From the NCBI GenBank assembly GCA_029250825.1, contig JAQXEN010000061.1:1-64000 (forward strand): DNA of 64,000 nt. Reading direction: 5' to 3'. Position 1 is the first letter of the stretch. Every line of letters starts with the position of its first letter. A program made the translations under genes and the position numbers. This DNA is from Porticoccaceae bacterium (GTDB lineage Bacteria > Pseudomonadota > Gammaproteobacteria > Pseudomonadales > Porticoccaceae). Below the pieces are notes generated by a model, which had not been told where the DNA came from, ran no database searches, and worked only from the letters and a program-made list of their open reading frames with translations. Below are positions 1-9,177 of this stretch, one piece after another.

Positions 1-518
1 TCAGCTACCCTGCCCTGCAAGCCTAGCTCATCGATTTTCATGCAACTCCAGTCGTAATCCTGGCGATCACAGATAACAAATTTCACTTCGTCATGGGGCA
101 AAAGATATTCGATATTGCTGTAGAGATTTTTCGATACCTCGCCCGAACCCGGGGTTTTTAGATCGACAATTTTAAAGACTCTGGGATCTACATCTTCTAC
201 TGGCATAGCGCCGCTGGTTTCTAGAGATACACGGTAACCCAGATCGCAGAGTTGCTTCAGTAGTTCTATGCACTGGGGCTGCGCTAGAGGCTCGCCACCG
301 GTGACGGTGACGTATTTGGCGCCGTAGTCGGCTACTGTGCTTAGAATGTCACTGAGAGTCCATTTGCTGCCGCCTTCGAAGGCATAGGCGGTGTCGCAGT
401 AGCCACAGCGCAGTGGGCAGCCGGTGAGGCGCACAAATACGGTTGGCAGGCCTACGGTGCTTGTTTCACCCTGCAGGGAGTGGAATATCTCGGTGATACG
501 AAGTTCGGTTTCGGGCAT
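1..518 (-). CDS. queE: 7-carboxy-7-deazaguanine synthase QueE, 3' end cut by window edge
   Basis: Radical SAM enzyme that converts 6-carboxytetrahydropterin to 7-carboxy-7-deazaguanine in the preQ0/queuosine pathway. The visible 172 residues start MPETELRITEIFHSLQGE and carry the CxxxCxxC cluster motif as CPLRCGYC near residue 34, then VTGGEPL. Family members are about 210-220 residues, so roughly 40 C-terminal residues lie left of position 1; the TGA-like triplet at 1-3 is out of frame. It is the last gene of the tol-pal cluster on this strand, as in Pseudomonas. Identity is confident. Confidence 0.93.
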   Translation of the reverse strand, partial: MPETELRITEIFHSLQGETSTVGLPTVFVRLTGCPLRCGYCDTAYAFEGGSKWTLSDILSTVADYGAKYVTVTGGEPLAQPQCIELLKQLCDLGYRVSLETSGAMPVEDVDPRVFKIVDLKTPGSGEVSKNLYSNIEYLLPHDEVKFVICDRQDYDWSCMKIDELGLQGRVA

Positions 519-577
519 TTGATTATTGTCTGGTTGGCTGGGACTGAAGGTAAAAACTACCTGTTAAAAGCTCAGGA

Positions 578-1423
578 CTAAAAATTGGTCTTTAAGTAGC
601 TCTGAGCTTTGTTGGCAGCACCACCGGTGCCTCTCGAGGCTTTCTCGAGTAGCTCGCGAGCGCGATCTATCTCGCCCAATTGATGGTATATCTTGCCAAG
701 TTTAAAGGTCGCGTCCATCGCCTTACCATGTTTTGGGTGTTGCTCAACGACTAGGGTGAAGGCCTGGCGGGCCATTTCATCCTGTCCTTGCAGCAGATAG
801 ATTTCACCGAGCCAGTAGTGGGCATTGGCGGTATAGGGGCTAGCTGGGTAGTCGATAACATGCTGTTTAAAAGCCAAGGCTGCAGCATTGATATCGCGCT
901 CTTTGAGCAGAAGATTTGAGGCCTGAGCATAATTTTGCGCGATCTCTTCAGTATTGATAGCGAGTACAGCCGCTCCGCCACTGGACAGAGAATCCCGAGA
1001 CCGTCCATCTCGGGACTGATCATCTCCGATTATTGCTCCGTTAACTGCAGCCATTGGCTGTCCGTCTTCACCCAACTGCAAATCACTGTCTGCGTTGGCA
1101 GCAAAGTCATCCGGGGTAGCGCCGGAGAGCACAGCACTGAGTCGCCGATCCAAATCCAGATAGTCATCCATCTGCCGCTGCTTAACGCGCTGTAACTCAT
1201 AGCTGAGCTGCTCAACCAAACCACGCAGTTCACGCACTTCATTCTGCAGCATCTGTGACTGGTTATAACTGTCATTCATCGCCACCGCAGGCTGAACTGC
1301 TACACTCGAGGTGCTAGAACTCAGATCAACTACGGGTGCGGCCTGAGCCGCTACATTGCTGGCAAGAGCCGGCAACAGCAGAGAGGAGGCTATAATTACG
1401 GCGAGTGCAAGAGGTGATTTCAT
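578..1423 (-). CDS. cpoB: Tol-Pal system coordinator CpoB (YbgF), periplasmic TPR protein
   Basis: 281 residues. An N-terminal signal peptide (Ala/Leu-rich, ending near residue 27) is followed by a short coiled coil with LQNEVRELRGLVEQL, the YbgF trimerisation region. A Ser/Gly/Asp-rich linker then leads to a C-terminal TPR domain from about residue 160 (ALAFKQHVIDYPASPY, ANAHYWLGEIYLLQG, ATFKLGKIYHQLGE). CpoB links outer-membrane constriction by Tol-Pal to PBP1B activity at the septum. It lies just downstream of pal, the conserved position. Confidence 0.93.
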   Translation of the reverse strand: MKSPLALAVIIASSLLLPALASNVAAQAAPVVDLSSSTSSVAVQPAVAMNDSYNQSQMLQNEVRELRGLVEQLSYELQRVKQRQMDDYLDLDRRLSAVLSGATPDDFAANADSDLQLGEDGQPMAAVNGAIIGDDQSRDGRSRDSLSSGGAAVLAINTEEIAQNYAQASNLLLKERDINAAALAFKQHVIDYPASPYTANAHYWLGEIYLLQGQDEMARQAFTLVVEQHPKHGKAMDATFKLGKIYHQLGEIDRARELLEKASRGTGGAANKAQSYLKTNF

Positions 1424-1535
1424 AGCGGTTAGAGGATAATCCTGTTTATGGCAAATAGAGAAACGGCCAGAGCATTCTACAACCCCGGCCGCACACTTTA
1501 TACCCTTGGCTCAATTAAGCAGCCAAAACGATTTT

Positions 1536-2036
1536 TTACTTCAGTTCAACCCGACGGTTAAGACCCCAAGCATCGTCGTTGCTGCCGTAGGCTGCCGCGC
1601 GTTCTTCGCCGTAGCTGATTACTTCTATCAAACCGGGAGAAACACCCTGCAGAACGAGGAATTCTTTCACCGCATTGGCGCGTCGCTCGCCCAGTGCCAT
1701 GTTGTACTCTCGAGTGCCGCGCTCATCGGCGTGACCTTCAAGGCGCACATTGCGCGGGCTGTTCTGCAGTGATGCAGAGTGCTCGAGCAGCGCAGCGCGC
1801 GACTCAGGCTTGAGCAATGCTTTGTCAAAATCAAAATAGAATACAGTGTCCGCGGTCATGACTTCGACTGCAGCGTCGTCAATTGCCGAGGTATCAACCT
1901 GACCCGTCTGCACAGATGTATCTTCAATATCAGTTGAAGTCTGCTGCTCTTCTACTGCTGGATTACTGCTACAACCGGTCAACAGTGCCGCTAGAAGCAG
2001 CGCACTAAGTCCAGGTTTGATAAATGATGTGTTCAT
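1536..2036 (-). CDS. pal: Peptidoglycan-associated lipoprotein Pal
   Basis: 166 residues from the ATG at 2036, preceded by AGGAG at a 6-base spacing; an in-frame start 21 bases upstream lacks this site. The lipoprotein signal peptide ends in lipobox LLTGC, followed by an acidic linker. An OmpA-type peptidoglycan-binding domain fills the C-terminal two-thirds (VFYFDFDKALLKPES, EGHADERGTREYN, LGERRANAV). Pal anchors the outer membrane to peptidoglycan and binds TolB. It follows tolB after about 140 bases that contain no gene. Confidence 0.96.
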   Translation of the reverse strand: MNTSFIKPGLSALLLAALLTGCSSNPAVEEQQTSTDIEDTSVQTGQVDTSAIDDAAVEVMTADTVFYFDFDKALLKPESRAALLEHSASLQNSPRNVRLEGHADERGTREYNMALGERRANAVKEFLVLQGVSPGLIEVISYGEERAAAYGSNDDAWGLNRRVELK

Positions 2037-2175
2037 TTGAAACTCCTGTTTTGGCAAAGATATTCGTAATTGTAGGGTGGTAATCTTTTTATCGCTATAA
2101 GTCTTTTGACTATGTGACCGATTAACTACGCAGCTGTCTTGATTAACTCTGTAACTCTCCCGTTACTCAAAAAGC

Positions 2176-3495
2176 TTAACGCAAAAATGGCGACCATGCA
2201 GGCTCTCTTACATCACCACTGCTAGACGGCAGAACATAACGAACTCCTGCGTCCAATGATACAGCAGCTAGAACCCCGCGGTCACCCTGTTTAGTCGCAT
2301 ACATTAGCATAGCCCCATTGGGCGCAACCGTTGGAGATTCGTCCAGTCGGGTTTGCGTCAGTTCAATCATGCGGCCGGTCTTTAAATCAAACGAGGCGAT
2401 ATGAAAAGTGTCACTCTGACGATGCACCATCGCCAGTGTGCGGCCGTCTGGCGCCAGACTCGGGCGAGCGTTGTAATTGCCGCTGAATGTTAGGCGCTCA
2501 GTGGCCTTGGTCGCAACATTTAATTTGTATATTTGGGGGGTTCCGCCACGATCCGAGGTGAACAATAGATGCTTGCCATCGGGCATCCAGGTCGGTTCGG
2601 TGTCGATAGCAAAATGCCTTGTTAGGCGAGAGAATTTCTTGCTAAGCAAGTCCAGCAGATATAGCTCAGGATTGCCGTCTTTCGACAGCACTAACGCCAT
2701 CTGCCGGCCATCTGGCGACCAGGCCGGCGCGCCATTTAGACCGGTAAAGTTAGTTAACTGCTCACGCTGAGCACTAACCAGATTCTGACGGAATATCGCT
2801 GGGCGACCGGTTTCAAAAGACACATAGGCAAGCTCTTTGCCATTGGCAGACCAGGCTGGGGACATGATCGGTTCGCTGGATTCCAGCACCAGCTTCTCCC
2901 GGGCACCGTCGGCGTCGGCAACATTCAGTCTATAGGTGTAAATATCATTCTTTCGAGTCGCGGTAACATAGGCCAGTCGAGTGGAAAAAGCACCGCGAAT
3001 ACCGGTGATCTCTTCATAGACCTTATCGCTGATCAAATGTGCAAGATCACGCATCTGATTAATAGTGCCACTGACTTTGTGTGTTAATACGGTTTTTTGA
3101 CCGCTGACGTTGAGCAGGCTAAATTCTATTTGATAGCGCCCCTGTCCAATGCCGCGCATATTGCCCGCCACCAGATATTCCGCACCTAAGAGACGCCAGT
3201 CACGGTAATAGACCTCCTCAGCTGAACTCGGAAAAGCCAACATATCTCGACGTTCCATGGGATCAAACAGGCCGCTGCGGGCCAGATCCGCTTCAACAAT
3301 CGCGCTGATATCCTCGGCCACCTGCACACCGCCCATAGCAATCGGAGCAATAGCAATTTTAGTCGGCTGATCATTACCTTTGGTCACGCGGATAACTAGC
3401 TCGCTGTAACTTGGCGATGCCAGTGCTGCCAGCAGCACTAGGAATAGCGAGCGGACTATTTTTGGAGTTAGGAGCTTTTGGATTCTAACTGTCAT
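2176..3495 (-). CDS. tolB: Tol-Pal translocation protein TolB
   Basis: 439 residues, the normal length. A cleavable signal peptide ends near SPSYSE, followed by an alpha/beta N-terminal domain ([19 protein letters not shown]) and a six-bladed beta-propeller visible as WD40-like repeats: [49 protein letters not shown]. This periplasmic protein shuttles between Pal and the TolA/inner-membrane complex. It lies 12 bases downstream of tolA, so it is probably co-transcribed with it. Confidence 0.96.
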   Translation of the reverse strand: MTVRIQKLLTPKIVRSLFLVLLAALASPSYSELVIRVTKGNDQPTKIAIAPIAMGGVQVAEDISAIVEADLARSGLFDPMERRDMLAFPSSAEEVYYRDWRLLGAEYLVAGNMRGIGQGRYQIEFSLLNVSGQKTVLTHKVSGTINQMRDLAHLISDKVYEEITGIRGAFSTRLAYVTATRKNDIYTYRLNVADADGAREKLVLESSEPIMSPAWSANGKELAYVSFETGRPAIFRQNLVSAQREQLTNFTGLNGAPAWSPDGRQMALVLSKDGNPELYLLDLLSKKFSRLTRHFAIDTEPTWMPDGKHLLFTSDRGGTPQIYKLNVATKATERLTFSGNYNARPSLAPDGRTLAMVHRQSDTFHIASFDLKTGRMIELTQTRLDESPTVAPNGAMLMYATKQGDRGVLAAVSLDAGVRYVLPSSSGDVREPAWSPFLR

Positions 3496-3507
3496 TGCAT
3501 TACTACC

Positions 3508-4263
3508 TTATAATCTGAGATCTTCGGGACTAAATGCGACATCGACCTGACGGAATTTGCGTTCAAACAAGTCTGGCTCCATGCCCTGCAATTCAATAAA
3601 TTGTTCTACTTTTAGTGCTGCCTGTTCCACCGAGCGATCAAAAGCGGTGTCGCCACTGGAGGTCAGCACAGTCACACCCACTATGCGCCCGGTGGGCACC
3701 AGCCGGATGCGGATCAAAGTTTCCATACCCAGTCGTGCGCTGGGGGGACGGCTCCAATTCTCCGACAGTCGCTGCTGGATAAGCTGGCGATAACTGTTGG
3801 CGACGCGCTCATCTTCCTGAGCATTGATCTCAGCCTGCTCTGCTGCGACTGCTTCGGCAAACTCAGTCTCTATACGTTTGCGCTCCGCCTCCTGTTGATC
3901 CCGCAGCCGCTGTTCTTCAGCTAAGCGCAGAGCCTCTAGGCGTTGCGCTTCACTGAGTTCTTTTGCACGCTTTTTATCCCGAGCTTTTTTCTCTGCGGCG
4001 AGCTTTTTCTGGCGCTGCTGATCTTTGAGTTTTTTTGCCTCGCGCTTCTGCTTGGCTATATCAACCTTGGGCTTTTTCGGCTTAGCTTTTGGCTGCACGG
4101 TCTTTTTTGGAGCCAACTCCACTAGCGTAGCCTTAATATACTGGGGCTGGATCATTACCCTCGCAGTTTCCGGCTCCCATCCAATAAAGAGTACTGCAAG
4201 CAGGCCCAGATGCAGTGCGAGACTGACCAGAACAGCAACTGAATAACTGAGAAAGCTCCCCAT
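3508..4263 (-). CDS. tolA: TolA, inner-membrane-anchored energy-transducing protein
   Basis: 251 residues. One N-terminal membrane helix (about residues 7-28, VAVLVSLALHLGLLAVLFIG) carries the conserved SxxxH-like face used by TolQR. A long Lys/Glu/Ala/Arg/Gln helical stalk covers about residues 55-160. The compact C-terminal domain, with RLGMETLIRIRLVPTGRI and FDRSVEQAA, is TonB-like and binds TolB/Pal. The domain is shorter than E. coli TolA (421 residues), mainly in the stalk, as in Pseudomonas-type proteins. It starts 1 base after the tolR stop. Confidence 0.94.
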   Translation of the reverse strand: MGSFLSYSVAVLVSLALHLGLLAVLFIGWEPETARVMIQPQYIKATLVELAPKKTVQPKAKPKKPKVDIAKQKREAKKLKDQQRQKKLAAEKKARDKKRAKELSEAQRLEALRLAEEQRLRDQQEAERKRIETEFAEAVAAEQAEINAQEDERVANSYRQLIQQRLSENWSRPPSARLGMETLIRIRLVPTGRIVGVTVLTSSGDTAFDRSVEQAALKVEQFIELQGMEPDLFERKFRQVDVAFSPEDLRL

Positions 4264-4264
4264 A

Positions 4265-4687
4265 CTAATTTTGTGGTGGCTCCGTGACCAAACCTACGGA
4301 TGGCGCGCCGGCAGCCTGAAGCTCGCTCATCAAGTTGACCACCACGCCGTAATCAACCTGACTATCACCCCATACCAATACTGGGGTCTTGGGTGTCTGA
4401 CGAAGTATCTTGCCAACGCGATCTTTGATCACATCGAGGCTCTGAATCTGATTTTCACCCTTTACATCGATCCAATAACTACCATCGGCTTTAATCGAGA
4501 CAATAAACGGCTCTTGATCTTTGGCATCCATCGGCGCTGAATTGGCCTCTGGCAGATCCACTTTGACGCCCTGCATCAGCAGTGGCGCGGTAATCATAAA
4601 GACCACCAGCAGTACCAGAGTGACATCGATATAGGGCACCACATTAATCTCGGCAACCAGTTTTCGTTTTGTTCGTTTTGTCTTCAC
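4265..4687 (-). CDS. tolR: TolR, ExbD-family stator protein
   Basis: 140 residues, starting at GTG (4687) with GAGG eight bases upstream. A basic N-terminus (MKTKRTKRK) precedes the conserved VVPYIDVTLVLLVVF membrane helix, whose Asp couples proton flow to TolA. The rest is a periplasmic ExbD/TolR domain (VDLPEANSAPMD, VWGDSQVDYG). It works with TolQ as the proton-driven motor. No in-frame ATG lies upstream before a stop, so the GTG start is well supported. Confidence 0.95.
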   Translation of the reverse strand: MKTKRTKRKLVAEINVVPYIDVTLVLLVVFMITAPLLMQGVKVDLPEANSAPMDAKDQEPFIVSIKADGSYWIDVKGENQIQSLDVIKDRVGKILRQTPKTPVLVWGDSQVDYGVVVNLMSELQAAGAPSVGLVTEPPQN

Positions 4688-4746
4688 TTTTCGAGCCTCA
4701 AAAGCTGATCCAGTGGCTGTTTGCCATGCATTTTCCTAAGGGCGCT

Positions 4747-5436
4747 TTAGTGGGCGCGGGTCTGGCGATGCAAAATACTCGAAAACTCCTCGGCGAAGGT
4801 TTCATAACTACTGTTCATGGTCTCCACGATCGCTGCATAGCGATTATAGGCAATCAGCGCAGGAATAGCGGCAAACAGGCCCATCGCCGTAGCGATCAGT
4901 GCCTCGGAAATGCCTGGGGCTACTGTTGCTAGGGTTGCCTGCTGCACCATGGCGAGGCCGCGGAAGGAGTTCATAATTCCCCAAACAGTGCCAAAAAGGC
5001 CGATATAAGGGCTTACTGAGGCGACACTGGCAAGAAATGGCAGGCTGATATTGAGCTTTTCATCTTCCCTAGACAGCGCCACACGCATAGCCCGATCAGT
5101 GCCTTCCATAATCGCTTCTGGATCCACTTTGCCGGCTTGGGCAAGACGATTAAATTCACGAAAACCCGCACGAAAGACATTTTCTACTCCGTCCCGGCCG
5201 CCGTTCTCTTTAGCTTCTTGAGTGAGCTCGCCGTAGAGTTTATTGAGATCAATTCCGGACCAGAAAGCATCTTCAAACTGACGGAAACCACGCTGGGCGG
5301 CGCTGAGAAAAATACCCCGCTGGACAATCATCATCCAAGACATAATTGAGGCGACAAATAAAATCCCCATCACGATTTGCACCAGCACACTGGCGTTGGC
5401 GATTAGATGCCAGATGGATAAATTTTCTTCTATCAA
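4747..5436 (-). CDS. tolQ: TolQ, MotA/TolQ/ExbB proton channel subunit
   Basis: 229 residues. The start is TTG at 5436 (MIEENLSIWHLIANASVLVQ), with GGGAG about nine bases upstream; the next Met lies inside the first membrane helix, so the TTG is the reasonable start. Three membrane segments are visible, with the conserved FLASVASVSPYIGLFGTVWG and APGISEALIATAMGLFAAIP helices. It forms the pentameric channel around TolR. It is preceded by ybgC and followed by tolR after a 59-base gap. Confidence 0.95.
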   Translation of the reverse strand: MIEENLSIWHLIANASVLVQIVMGILFVASIMSWMMIVQRGIFLSAAQRGFRQFEDAFWSGIDLNKLYGELTQEAKENGGRDGVENVFRAGFREFNRLAQAGKVDPEAIMEGTDRAMRVALSREDEKLNISLPFLASVASVSPYIGLFGTVWGIMNSFRGLAMVQQATLATVAPGISEALIATAMGLFAAIPALIAYNRYAAIVETMNSSYETFAEEFSSILHRQTRAH

Positions 5437-5457
5437 CGGTATAAACTCCCTGTTTAG

Positions 5458-5880
5458 CTAAATTGAGTTTTTAAAGTGCTCGGTTAAAGCATTGAACATA
5501 TTTTTTGGCATACCCTGGGGTCGCTTGGTAGCAGAATTAACGCAAGCCACTTTGACCCAACCTTCCACCAACAGTTCATCGCCACGATAAACTTGCTGAG
5601 CCATCTCAAAGCTCACCCGACTGGCTTTACTGAGCACTGCGGTGACCCATATCTGGTCATCGAGCATTGCCGGACTGCGATATTTCAAGGACACATCGGT
5701 AACCACAAATTGCATATCATCAAAGAGCGCTGGCTTATCAAAGCCGAGACTGCGCATCAGCTCGGTGCGCGCCCGCTCCATAAATTTGAGGTAGTTGGCG
5801 TAGAAGACAATGCCTCCCGCATCGGTATCTTCAACATAAACGCGAATTGGCAGACGAAACTCTGCTAGGGAATTAGTCAT
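5458..5880 (-). CDS. ybgC: Acyl-CoA thioesterase YbgC, hotdog fold
   Basis: 140 residues from the ATG at 5880; it overlaps the ruvB stop by 8 bases (ATGACTAA), which points to translational coupling. A longer in-frame start at 5991 would lie deep in ruvB and is rejected. The 4HBT signature is clear: [20 protein letters not shown] with the catalytic Asp, then [14 protein letters not shown]. YbgC hydrolyses short-chain or malonyl-type acyl-CoA esters and is the conserved first gene of tol-pal operons; its link to Tol function is not firmly established. Confidence 0.93.
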   Translation of the reverse strand: MTNSLAEFRLPIRVYVEDTDAGGIVFYANYLKFMERARTELMRSLGFDKPALFDDMQFVVTDVSLKYRSPAMLDDQIWVTAVLSKASRVSFEMAQQVYRGDELLVEGWVKVACVNSATKRPQGMPKNMFNALTEHFKNSI

Positions 5881-6937
5881 TACCGGAGTCCAAATAATGC
5901 TCTTGGCTTTCAACCGGCTGAAGGCTCTCCATCTTCTGCGGTGTCTGCAAACCAAAATACTCATAGGCCATGCGTGTAGCCATGCGACCACGAGAGGTGC
6001 GCATCAGATAGCCCTGCTGAATCAGATAGGGTTCCAAGACATCTTCAATGGTGCCCCGCTCTTCGCTCATCGCCGCTGCAAGACTGTCGACTCCCACTGG
6101 GCCACCCTCAAATTTTTCCATCAAGGTGAGCAACAAACGGCGATCCTGATGATCGAAGCCGCGCTGATCCACTGCCAACATATTGAGCGCAGCGTCAGCA
6201 ATTTCTGCGGTTATCGAACCATCGCCTTTGACTTCGGCATAGTCACGCACACGGCGCAATAGGCGATTGGCGATACGCGGTGTGCCGCGAGAACGCCGAG
6301 CGATCTCACCGGCGCCCCTGGCATCGATAGAGACATTTAAGATGGCCCCAGCACGGACAACAATGCTAGTCAGATCGGCTTCGGAGTAAAATTCCAAGCG
6401 CTGCACAATTCCAAAGCGGTCTCGCAGCGGAGCGGTGAGCAAGCCTGCTCTGGTGGTGGCACCCACCAGCGTAAATGGCGGGAGATCGAGTTTAATCGAG
6501 CGCGCGGCCGGGCCTTCACCAATAACAATATCCAGCTGGTAGTCTTCCATCGCCGGATAGAGGATCTCTTCAACCACCGGGCTAAGGCGATGAATCTCAT
6601 CGATAAATAAGACGTCACCTGGTTCTAGGTTTGTTAACAGTGCGGCAAGATCACCGGCTTTTTCAAGAACCGGCCCAGAGGTGGTTTTAAGTGCCACCTG
6701 CATCTCATTGGCAACAATGTGTGCAAGGGTGGTTTTACCCAATCCGGGAGGACCAAAGACAAGGGTGTGATCTAGGGGTTCGCTGCGCCTGCGCGCGGCT
6801 TCGATAAAGATGCCTAGCTGTTCAACCACAACTGGCTGACCGACATAGTCCTCAAGGCTTTCCGGACGCAGCGCGCGATCAAAACGCTCTTCGGCAACAG
6901 ACATCTCGGGGGATATTATGCGGTCGGGCTCTATCAT
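5873..6937 (-). CDS. ruvB: Holliday junction branch-migration ATPase RuvB
   Basis: 354 residues. Shows the RuvB N-terminal LEDYVGQ, Walker [10 protein letters not shown], Walker B LFIDEIHR, sensor 1 (GATTRAG), arginine finger region APLRDRFG and a winged-helix C-terminus ([23 protein letters not shown]). The hexameric motor drives branch migration with RuvA. ruvC, ruvA and ruvB are consecutive on this strand, with a 91-base gap between ruvA and ruvB. Confidence 0.97.
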   Translation of the reverse strand: MIEPDRIISPEMSVAEERFDRALRPESLEDYVGQPVVVEQLGIFIEAARRRSEPLDHTLVFGPPGLGKTTLAHIVANEMQVALKTTSGPVLEKAGDLAALLTNLEPGDVLFIDEIHRLSPVVEEILYPAMEDYQLDIVIGEGPAARSIKLDLPPFTLVGATTRAGLLTAPLRDRFGIVQRLEFYSEADLTSIVVRAGAILNVSIDARGAGEIARRSRGTPRIANRLLRRVRDYAEVKGDGSITAEIADAALNMLAVDQRGFDHQDRRLLLTLMEKFEGGPVGVDSLAAAMSEERGTIEDVLEPYLIQQGYLMRTSRGRMATRMAYEYFGLQTPQKMESLQPVESQEHYLDSGND

Positions 6938-7028
6938 CTGACACCATAGTGGTTTTGCCCCGTAGCATACATTGATGGTTCGAGATTTTCACTAGCCGGC
7001 CTGAGGTTTATTGTGAATAAGGCCGCAG

Positions 7029-7628
7029 CTAGGAGCCCATACTTTTCAGCGCCAAACGAATTAACTCACCGGCATCGCTGACCGATTCAGTGGCCACACG
7101 GCTGATAATTTTCGCGGCATCTGTGGGCTTATAACCCAAGGCTATCAATGCACTCTCGGCTTCTTGAGAAATATCCGGCTTGGCCTCCTGAACACCCGCG
7201 GCAGAACCTCCAGCAGTAGAGTCCAGATCACCGATCTTGTCACGCATTTCAATCAGTAACCGCTCAGCGGTCTTTTTGCCCACACCGGGCAACTTCACCA
7301 ATGTGGCTATATCGTTATTGTGAACACAGATAGCAAAGTCATTGGCTGACATGCCGGACAGAATAGCCAGAGCCATTTTCGGCCCCACGCCATTGACCTT
7401 GATAAGATGGCGAAATAACTGGCGCTCAGACTGAGTACTAAAACCATAGAGCTGCTGTATATCCTCGCGCACAACAAAGTGCGTGTGCAGAGTCACCGAT
7501 TCACCGGTAGCGGGAACACCAAAGAAAGTATTCAGTGATACCAGTACCTCATAGCCCACACCCTGTACATCAATCAACAGATCCGGTGCCTGCTTTTCGA
7601 TTACCTTACCCTGAAGTCGTCCAATCAT
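7029..7628 (-). CDS. ruvA: Holliday junction DNA helicase subunit RuvA
   Basis: 199 residues, usual size (about 200). N-terminal OB fold ([20 protein letters not shown]), tandem helix-hairpin-helix motifs ([13 protein letters not shown] and [13 protein letters not shown]) and a C-terminal RuvB-contacting domain joined by a Gly/Ala linker ([15 protein letters not shown]). It clamps the four-way junction and loads RuvB. It starts 24 bases after the ruvC stop. Confidence 0.97.
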   Translation of the reverse strand: MIGRLQGKVIEKQAPDLLIDVQGVGYEVLVSLNTFFGVPATGESVTLHTHFVVREDIQQLYGFSTQSERQLFRHLIKVNGVGPKMALAILSGMSANDFAICVHNNDIATLVKLPGVGKKTAERLLIEMRDKIGDLDSTAGGSAAGVQEAKPDISQEAESALIALGYKPTDAAKIISRVATESVSDAGELIRLALKSMGS

Positions 7629-7652
7629 TGTCGTTATTGATCCTAAGTTAAT

Positions 7653-8171
7653 TTATTTAAGTCGCCCACGGGCGTAGCCTGTAGCACTCTCAATAGCAGC
7701 CAAAGCCCGGGAGGATTGAGCGTGGCAGAGTGCCACCGCCAGCGCATCAGCTGCATCCTCCGCCGGCGCGCTAGAAAGCTTTAGCAACTGCACAATCATC
7801 ATCTGTACCTGAGATTTATCCGCCGCACCGGTTCCTACTACAGCCAGCTTAATACTCCGAGCGGAGTACTCGCCCACTGACAGGCCGGCATTGACCCCCG
7901 CCACTATAGCGGCACCTCGAGCCTGACCCAACTTTAGCGCAGAACTGGCATTGTGGGATAAAAACACCTCTTCAATGCCCATTTCCGCTGGAGCATACTG
8001 CTCGATCAACTGACTGACACCGTTGAAGATGATCTTTAAGCGCTCTGGAAGTGAGCCTTCAGGTAGCCGAATAATACCACTGGTGACATAGGTCACCTTG
8101 CCTGCCACAGAATCGACAATACCGTAGCCGGTGCGCCGGGATCCTGGATCTATGCCAATTATTCGTGTCAT
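7653..8171 (-). CDS. ruvC: Crossover junction endodeoxyribonuclease RuvC
   Basis: 172 residues from ATG 8171 ([15 protein letters not shown]), matching the family length of about 173. A 22-residue upstream extension is possible in frame but absent from homologues I know. All four catalytic acids are visible: Asp in GIDPGS, Glu in GIEEVFL, and two Asp in the [14 protein letters not shown] segment. Resolves Holliday junctions. The ribosome-binding site is weak. In Pseudomonas-type genomes yebC lies between aspS and ruvC; here it does not. Confidence 0.95.
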   Translation of the reverse strand: MTRIIGIDPGSRRTGYGIVDSVAGKVTYVTSGIIRLPEGSLPERLKIIFNGVSQLIEQYAPAEMGIEEVFLSHNASSALKLGQARGAAIVAGVNAGLSVGEYSARSIKLAVVGTGAADKSQVQMMIVQLLKLSSAPAEDAADALAVALCHAQSSRALAAIESATGYARGRLK

Positions 8172-8350
8172 TTGCGCTGGGTAGTCTTTTAAAAGTTTGT
8201 GGTAGTGGGCGTTTCGTTTATTCGCAGAGTGTTGCAATCCAGCGCTTGGGAGTCAACTACTATATAGACGGCAGCATCATAGACAGCGGCATCGACTATT
8301 ATCAGAAGCTTTAATAGCAGTCTACAGCTAGCAGTTCAAAACCATAAGCC

Positions 8351-8383
8351 AAAAAAAAGCCCTCTGGCGTAACACCAGAGGGC
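8351..8383 (-). terminator. Rho-independent terminator of the charged repeat protein gene
   Basis: On the minus strand a GCCCTCTGG / CCAGAGGGC stem (8359-8367 with 8375-8383) and 7-base loop is followed by eight T residues (A-run at 8351-8358). It lies 19 bases beyond the stop at 8402. It separates that gene from ruvC. Confidence 0.92.
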
Positions 8384-8401
8384 CTGATTTTTGCCGACAA
8401 T

Positions 8402-8878
8402 TTACTCGTCAGTTTTTGCTTTTTTCGGCGCCGCTTTAGCTTTTGGAGCAGCCTTAGCTTTTGGAGTAGCTTTGGCCTTAGGAGCAGCTTTGGCTTTAGG
8501 TTTCGCCTTAGCTTTGGGCGCTGCTTTTTTCGCCGCAGGTTCTTCGGCTGCTGGTTCTTCTACCGCAGGTTCTTCGGCTGCTGGTTCTTCTACCGCAGGT
8601 TCTTCTACCGCAGGTTCTTCTACCGCAGGTTCTTCTGCCGCAGGCTCTTCTACTACTGGCTCTACAACGACCTCAGCAGCAACTTCTACAGCTTCTTCAA
8701 CTTCTACAGCCTCTTCAACCACTGGAGCTGGGGCAGCGGTTTTAACCAAACCCTGAGCCTGTAAAATAGCAATTTTGTCTTCGCCGTTAACCCAGTTATG
8801 CTCGCTATTTTTAACGGCAAAACGACCGGAACCCTTTTGATAAACCGTGTATTCTTTTGTTTTTTTAATAACTTTCAT
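8402..8878 (-). CDS. Small charged protein: conserved N-terminal domain, Glu-Pro-Ala repeats, Lys-Ala-Pro tail
   Basis: 158 residues, function unknown. Residues 1-45 (MKVIKKTKEYTVYQKGSGRF, NWVNGEDKIAILQAQGLV) look like a small beta domain; similar short proteins, from memory, occur in marine Gammaproteobacteria. Residues 50-76 are Val/Glu-rich, 77-116 are eight EEPA(V/A) pentapeptides, and 117-158 are a strongly basic (A)PKAK tail like histone-H1 or AlgP tails. Acidic and basic halves of one chain could pair intramolecularly or bind nucleic acid; that is inference. It has its own terminator and sits where yebC is expected between aspS and ruvC. Confidence 0.8.
   Translation of the reverse strand: MKVIKKTKEYTVYQKGSGRFAVKNSEHNWVNGEDKIAILQAQGLVKTAAPAPVVEEAVEVEEAVEVAAEVVVEPVVEEPAAEEPAVEEPAVEEPAVEEPAAEEPAVEEPAAEEPAAKKAAPKAKAKPKAKAAPKAKATPKAKAAPKAKAAPKKAKTDE
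8405..8650 (-). repeat. In-frame tandem repeats encoding EEPAV and PKAKA blocks
   Basis: Positions 8531-8650 hold eight 15-bp units (core ACCGCAGGTTCTTCT on the plus strand) encoding EEPA(V/A). Positions 8405-8530 hold variable Lys/Ala/Pro units (GGAGCAGCTTTGGC-like). Units differ at few positions, so copy number is likely to vary between strains by slippage without a frame shift. Confidence 0.85.
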
Positions 8879-9177
8879 CGATGCTTCCTCTTCTGATTAC
8901 TCGCTTGAGTTTATAGTATTTATCAATCCTACTACTTCTTTAAACCCCACCGACGCGCCGGACCAACTGATCCGGCACAGCCTTGGGAATCTCTGCGATA
9001 GTGCAAAGCAAGCACGCTTAGCGGCTCTGCACCCTCTAAATCTTCCAAGCACTCTGTTACAAGCTTATTATGTAGCGGCACCTATCTACAAGCCACTCGG
9101 GTTACAAGCTATCAATCCAAGTCAACAACGTTTCATCATGTTCCTTAAAATGAGACTCTGTACAAGCCTCACTCATC
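8879..9177. other. Intergenic region between aspS and the charged repeat protein gene
   Basis: 299 bases after the aspS stop. A GCCGGA/TCCGGC hairpin (8957-8962 with 8971-8976) lacks a T-run, so it is not a convincing terminator. The promoter of the downstream gene must lie here. I see no RNA gene or protein; the plus-strand reading frame here has no supporting features. Confidence 0.5.

Noticed and set aside
5881-5991. 37-residue N-terminal extension of YbgC
   Set aside because: It lies within ruvB; the hotdog family starts a few residues before the catalytic Asp region, which the ATG at 5880 provides.
8391-8756. Plus-strand frame of 121 codons rich in Ala/Ser/Gly opposite the charged repeat protein
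   Set aside because: It is an antisense shadow of in-frame 15-bp repeats. The minus-strand frame has a ribosome-binding context, a conserved N-terminus and a terminator.
8957-8976. Terminator for aspS at the GCCGGA/TCCGGC hairpin
   Set aside because: No T-run follows in the minus-strand direction, so termination is not supported.
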